A DNA stretch of 64,000 nucleotides from Robiginitalea myxolifaciens (GTDB taxonomy: Bacteria > Bacteroidota > Bacteroidia > Flavobacteriales > Flavobacteriaceae): NCBI RefSeq assembly GCF_900115205.1, contig NZ_FOYQ01000001.1:281736-345735 (forward strand). The letters run 5' to 3'. Position 1 is the first letter of the stretch; each line of letters starts with the position of its first letter. A program made the translations under genes and the position numbers. Below, piece by piece: positions 63,401 through 64,000 of this stretch. A model generated the notes under the pieces. That model ran no database searches. It was not told the DNA's origin and was given only the letters and a program-made list of their open reading frames with translations.

Positions 63401-64000
63401 GGCATCGTCTACGAGACCGGCAAGGTCAACATTGGCTGAACTACCATTTTCAATATCGATTTGCAGGTCGGTTCCGGTAAGGGTAGCGCCCGTTAGATTC
63501 TGATCATCAGAACTTCCTCCCGCAACTTCATCGATAGCGGCCTGAACGTCAGTAGCAGCAAGACCTGAAGTACTATTATCGTAGGGATTGGAAGCCGCTC
63601 GCGTGTCCAGGGTTACATCTGTACCATCATTATTGGTAAAGGTGTACGTCCCGTTGCCATTGTCCGTGATATCGGATTTGGCAACTGTTTGATTAACACC
63701 ATTTTCATTAACATAGGTAAAGGTGCCGTCTCCATTATCACTCAGGTTGGTAATCGTTTCAGCGATAGATACAGAAGCCACATTGAGATACAACGCACCG
63801 TCTGCTCCGGCAATAATATCATTGTTGGCATCCGTACTGATCAGGGAAGTACCCAGGGTTCCTCCGCCATCAGTAACTTCAACCGCCCCGGCATTCATGG
63901 CTACCCCTGTATTGTATTCATTGGTCGGATCTGCGTCGGCATCGTCTACCAGTCCGGAAAGATCAACGGTGGCTGAGCTTCCGTCCTCAATATCAATTTG
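57476..64000 (-). CDS. Giant modular repeat protein, probable surface fibre (5' end outside window)
   Basis: An open frame of at least 2174 residues; the internal ATG at 63898 is not the start because the same repeat continues to the window edge. Nearly all modules open with D-D-Q or D-N-Q, then strands such as N-L-T-L-S-G-N-T-L-S-I or N-L-T-G-A-T-L. A recurrent V-Q-A-A-I-D-E-V-A helix resembles repeats of phage tail fibres. No Cys or Trp was noticed, and the composition is very rich in D, N, G, T and S. The last ~110 residues (from about 57820 down) are a non-repeated globular-looking domain. No T9SS C-terminal domain is visible. Function is not known; adhesin or fibre is an inference. Confidence 0.8.
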   Translation of the reverse strand, partial: QIDIEDGSSATVDLSGLVDDADADPTNEYNTGVAMNAGAVEVTDGGGTLGTSLISTDANNDIIAGADGALYLNVASVSIAETITNLSDNGDGTFTYVNENGVNQTVAKSDITDNGNGTYTFTNNDGTDVTLDTRAASNPYDNSTSGLAATDVQAAIDEVAGGSSDDQNLTGATLTGTDLQIDIENGSSANVDLAGLVDDADADPTNELNTGISFDGTNLTVTDAGGNQSVDISSVSTDNQNLTGATLTGTDLQIDIEDGSSATVDLAGLVDDADADPTNELNTGISFDGTNLTVSDAGGNQSVDISGVSTDDQTAAEVTYDNSISGLTASDVQAAIDEVAAGSTDNQNLTGATLTGTDLQIDIEDGSSATVDLAGLVDDADADPTNELNTGISFDGTNLTVTDAGGNQSVDISSVSTDDQTIATDGSAGNISIENGNALTLNVDDADADPTNEFNTGAGMNAGSLEVTDGGGTQSTSLISADANNDITAGSDGALYLNVASVTISETITNLSDNGDGTFTYVNENGVNQTVAKADITDNGNGTYTFTNNDGSDVILDTRAASNPYDNSTSGLAATDVQAAIDEVAGGSTDDQNLTLSGNTLSIEDGNSVDLSGYLDNTDDQTISLTGNTLAIEDGNSVDLSGYLDNTDDQTAAEVTYDNSTSGLTASDVQAAIDEVAAGSTDDQNISGSGLSGTTLTIGIENGTNETVDLSSLADNTDDQTISLTGNTLAIEDGNSVDLSGYLDNTDDQTAAEVNIADAGGNFTSTEVEGALAELAAGSTDDQNLTLSGNTLSIEDGNNVDLSGYLDNTDDQNISGSGLSGTTLTIGIENGTNESVDLSSLVGTDDQTAAEVTYDNSTSGLTASDVQAAIDEVAAGSTDDQNLTLSGNTLSIEDGNNVDLSGYLDNTDDQNLTLSGNTLSIEDGNNVDLSGYLDNTDDQTAAEVTYDNSTSGLTASDVQAAIDEVAAGSTDDQNLTGATLTGTSLQVDIEDGSSATVDLAGLVDDADADPTNEYNTGVGMNAGSLEVTDGGGTQSTSLISTDANNDIAAGSDGALYLNVASVTISETITNLSDNGDGTFTYVNENGVNQTVAKADITDNGNGTYTFTNNDGSDVVLDTRAASNPYDNSTSGLTATDVQAAIDEVAGGSTDDQNLTLSGNTLSIEDGNNVDLSGYLDNTDDQNISGSGLSGTTLTIGIENGTNETVDLASLVGTDDQTAAEVTYDNSTSGLTASDVQAAIDEVAAGSTDDQNLTLSGNTLSIEDGNNVDLSGYLDNTDDQNLTLSGNTLSIEDGNNVDLSGYLDNTDDQTAAEVTYDNSTSGLTASDVQAAIDEVAAGSTDDQNLTLSGNTLSIEDGNNVDLSGYLDNTDDQNLTGATLNGSNVLQIDIENGSSTSVDLSSLADNTDDQNLTLSGNTLSIEDGNNVDLSGYLDNTDNQNISGSGLSGTTLTIGIENGTDETVDLSSLVGTDDQTAAEVTYDNSTSGLTASDVQAAIDEVAAGSTDDQNLTLSGNTLSIEDGNNVDLSGYLDNTDDQNISGSGLSGTTLTIGIENGTNETVDLSSLVGTDDQNLTGATLNGSNVLQIDIENGSSTSVDLSSLADNTDDQNLTLSGNTLSIEDGNNVDLSGYLDNTDDQNLTLSGNTLSIEDGNNVDLSGYLDNTDDQNISGSGLSGTTLTIGIENGTNETVDLSSLVGTDDQNLTLSGNTLSIEDGNNVDLSGYLDNTDDQTAAEVTYDNSTSGLTASDVQAAIDEVAAGSTDDQNISGSGLSGTTLTIGIENGSNETVDLSSLADNTDDQNLTLSGNTLSIEDGNNVDLSGYLDNTDDQNISGSGLSGTTLTIGIENGTDETVDLSSLVGTDDQDLTGATLNGSNVLQIDIENGSSTSVDLSSLADNTDDQNLTLSGNTLSIEDGNNVDLSGYLDNTDDQNISGSGLSGTTLTIGIENGTNETVDLASLVDDADADASNELQTISRSGTDITLSDGGGTVSIADNDNDSSNEYNTTFAVNSGNLELTDGGGTLSVPVSSLGTDDQFDDEVSLRTPIDVDEGAESSPTNETTVQEVINAIAPITSKAARVFYPPSIAIDASANGTGFTVDLYAQYIAQFGTPAVASAGAPTALPTYAANELYYYVTYADPAVFDNMSIDANGVLTYDIIGQPTDYNSLINVVFVVR
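60696..60856 (-). repeat. Perfect 161-bp direct repeat, copy 1 (other copy 62376-62536)
   Basis: This stretch is identical base for base to 62376-62536, an offset of exactly 1680 bp (560 codons, in frame). It covers the core of the G module. Both sides then diverge by scattered substitutions. The third G module (about 63655-63800) differs at many positions. Confidence 0.9.
62376..62536 (-). repeat. Perfect 161-bp direct repeat, copy 2 (other copy 60696-60856)
   Basis: The partner of the repeat at 60696-60856. The identity across synonymous positions means a recent duplication or gene conversion rather than protein-level selection alone. Confidence 0.9.

Larger units (their letters stand above)
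57900..64000 (-). repeat. Coding repeat array of about six module types in three superblocks
   Basis: Modules (by core residues): A, N-L-T-G-A-T-L-T-G-T-D-L-Q then D-D-A-D-A-D-P-T-N-E (~70 aa); B, T-A-A-E-V-T-Y-D-N-S then V-Q-A-A-I-D-E (~34 aa); C, N-L-T-L-S-G-N-T-L-S-I (~29 aa); D, N-I-S-G-S-G-L-S-G-T-T-L (~35 aa); E, N-L-T-G-A-T-L-N-G-S-N-V (~37 aa); G, N-L-S-D-N-G-D-G-T-F-T-Y (~90 aa). Block headers containing G begin near 63.9, 62.6 and 60.95 kb; blocks 1 and 2 are offset by 425 codons and 2 and 3 by 560 codons. The DNA identity between copies varies, so they have different ages. Confidence 0.9.

Noticed and set aside
60792..63503. Several plus-strand frames of 60-125 codons inside the giant repeat gene
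   Set aside because: They recur at each module and disappear where modules change; shadows of the minus-strand repeat.
57900..64000. Possible CRISPR array because of many short similar repeats
   Set aside because: The repeats are in-frame coding modules of unequal length, with no unique spacers of constant size.
1..64000. Mobile elements, phage genes, restriction or defence systems
   Set aside because: No transposase, integrase, terminase, methylase or recognised defence gene was found; the fibre-like repeats only resemble tail fibres and are beside T9SS genes.

Overview
The window looks like chromosome from a member of the Flavobacteriia (Bacteroidota), most likely a marine Flavobacteriaceae with GC near 50% by eye. 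The evidence: a type IX secretion (T9SS) cassette with a PorP/SprF-like protein and a gliding-motility-type C-terminal domain; a DUF4295 (bL38-like) ribosomal gene behind rpmB-rpmG; an OstA-like protein next to purA and fur; DUF5916, DUF2911 and DUF349 proteins; genes without obvious Shine-Dalgarno sites; and several -7 elements of the TAnnTTTG type. The genus is not resolved. Almost all of the window is ordinary chromosomal housekeeping. I saw no insertion sequence, prophage, integrase, CRISPR array, tRNA or rRNA.

Layout. 1-4.7 kb: the 3' end of a DUF885-like protein, an M20 peptidase, a modABC molybdate importer and a GyrI-like protein. 4.8-11.7 kb: (p)ppGpp synthetase/hydrolase, Fur-family regulator, adenylosuccinate synthase, OstA-like protein and a class III aminotransferase. 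11.8-18.2 kb: TPR protein, two overlapping DUF368 (PopT-type lipid carrier) genes, aroE and a DUF349 protein. 18.2-29.0 kb, minus strand: rimO, amidase, DUF2911 protein, ftsY, the rpmB-rpmG-DUF4295 ribosomal operon with a recognisable promoter and terminator, a tightly overlapping exonuclease-FAH-Hpt-cinA operon, an E2 acyltransferase and recR. 29.1-36.9 kb: sodium symporter, CoA-binding protein, a 423-bp intergenic region that looks like it encodes a structured RNA, fabH, an S9 peptidase, an ABC1 kinase and a TetR regulator. 37.2-44.9 kb: htpG, a DoxX-like protein, an ECF sigma factor with a probable membrane anti-sigma partner, MOSC protein, AraC regulator, AlkB-like dioxygenase and S1/P1 nuclease. 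45.0-54.4 kb: class A PBP, DUF5916 protein, DUF819 permease, DUF4369 lipoprotein, mannose-6-phosphate isomerase, peroxiredoxin, a QueD-type protein and IPP isomerase.

54.5-64.0 kb, minus strand: a three-gene surface cassette. It runs from a giant repeat protein (at least 2174 residues, 5' end outside the window), to a multidomain protein with a type B T9SS C-terminal domain, to a PorP/SprF-like outer-membrane protein. The giant protein is built from about six recurring module types that nearly all open with D-D/N-Q, arranged in superblocks, with a perfect 161-bp internal DNA repeat that points to recent reshuffling. I see no T9SS sorting domain at its own C terminus.

The two most interesting items are this fibre cassette and the structured intergenic region near 31.1-31.34 kb, which has a possible pseudoknot and an intrinsic terminator. 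Secondary items are inverted repeats upstream of the AraC-family gene, a tandem pair of DUF368 transporters, an altered KxGQ motif in the ABC1 kinase and repeated TTGTCAC boxes upstream of htpG.
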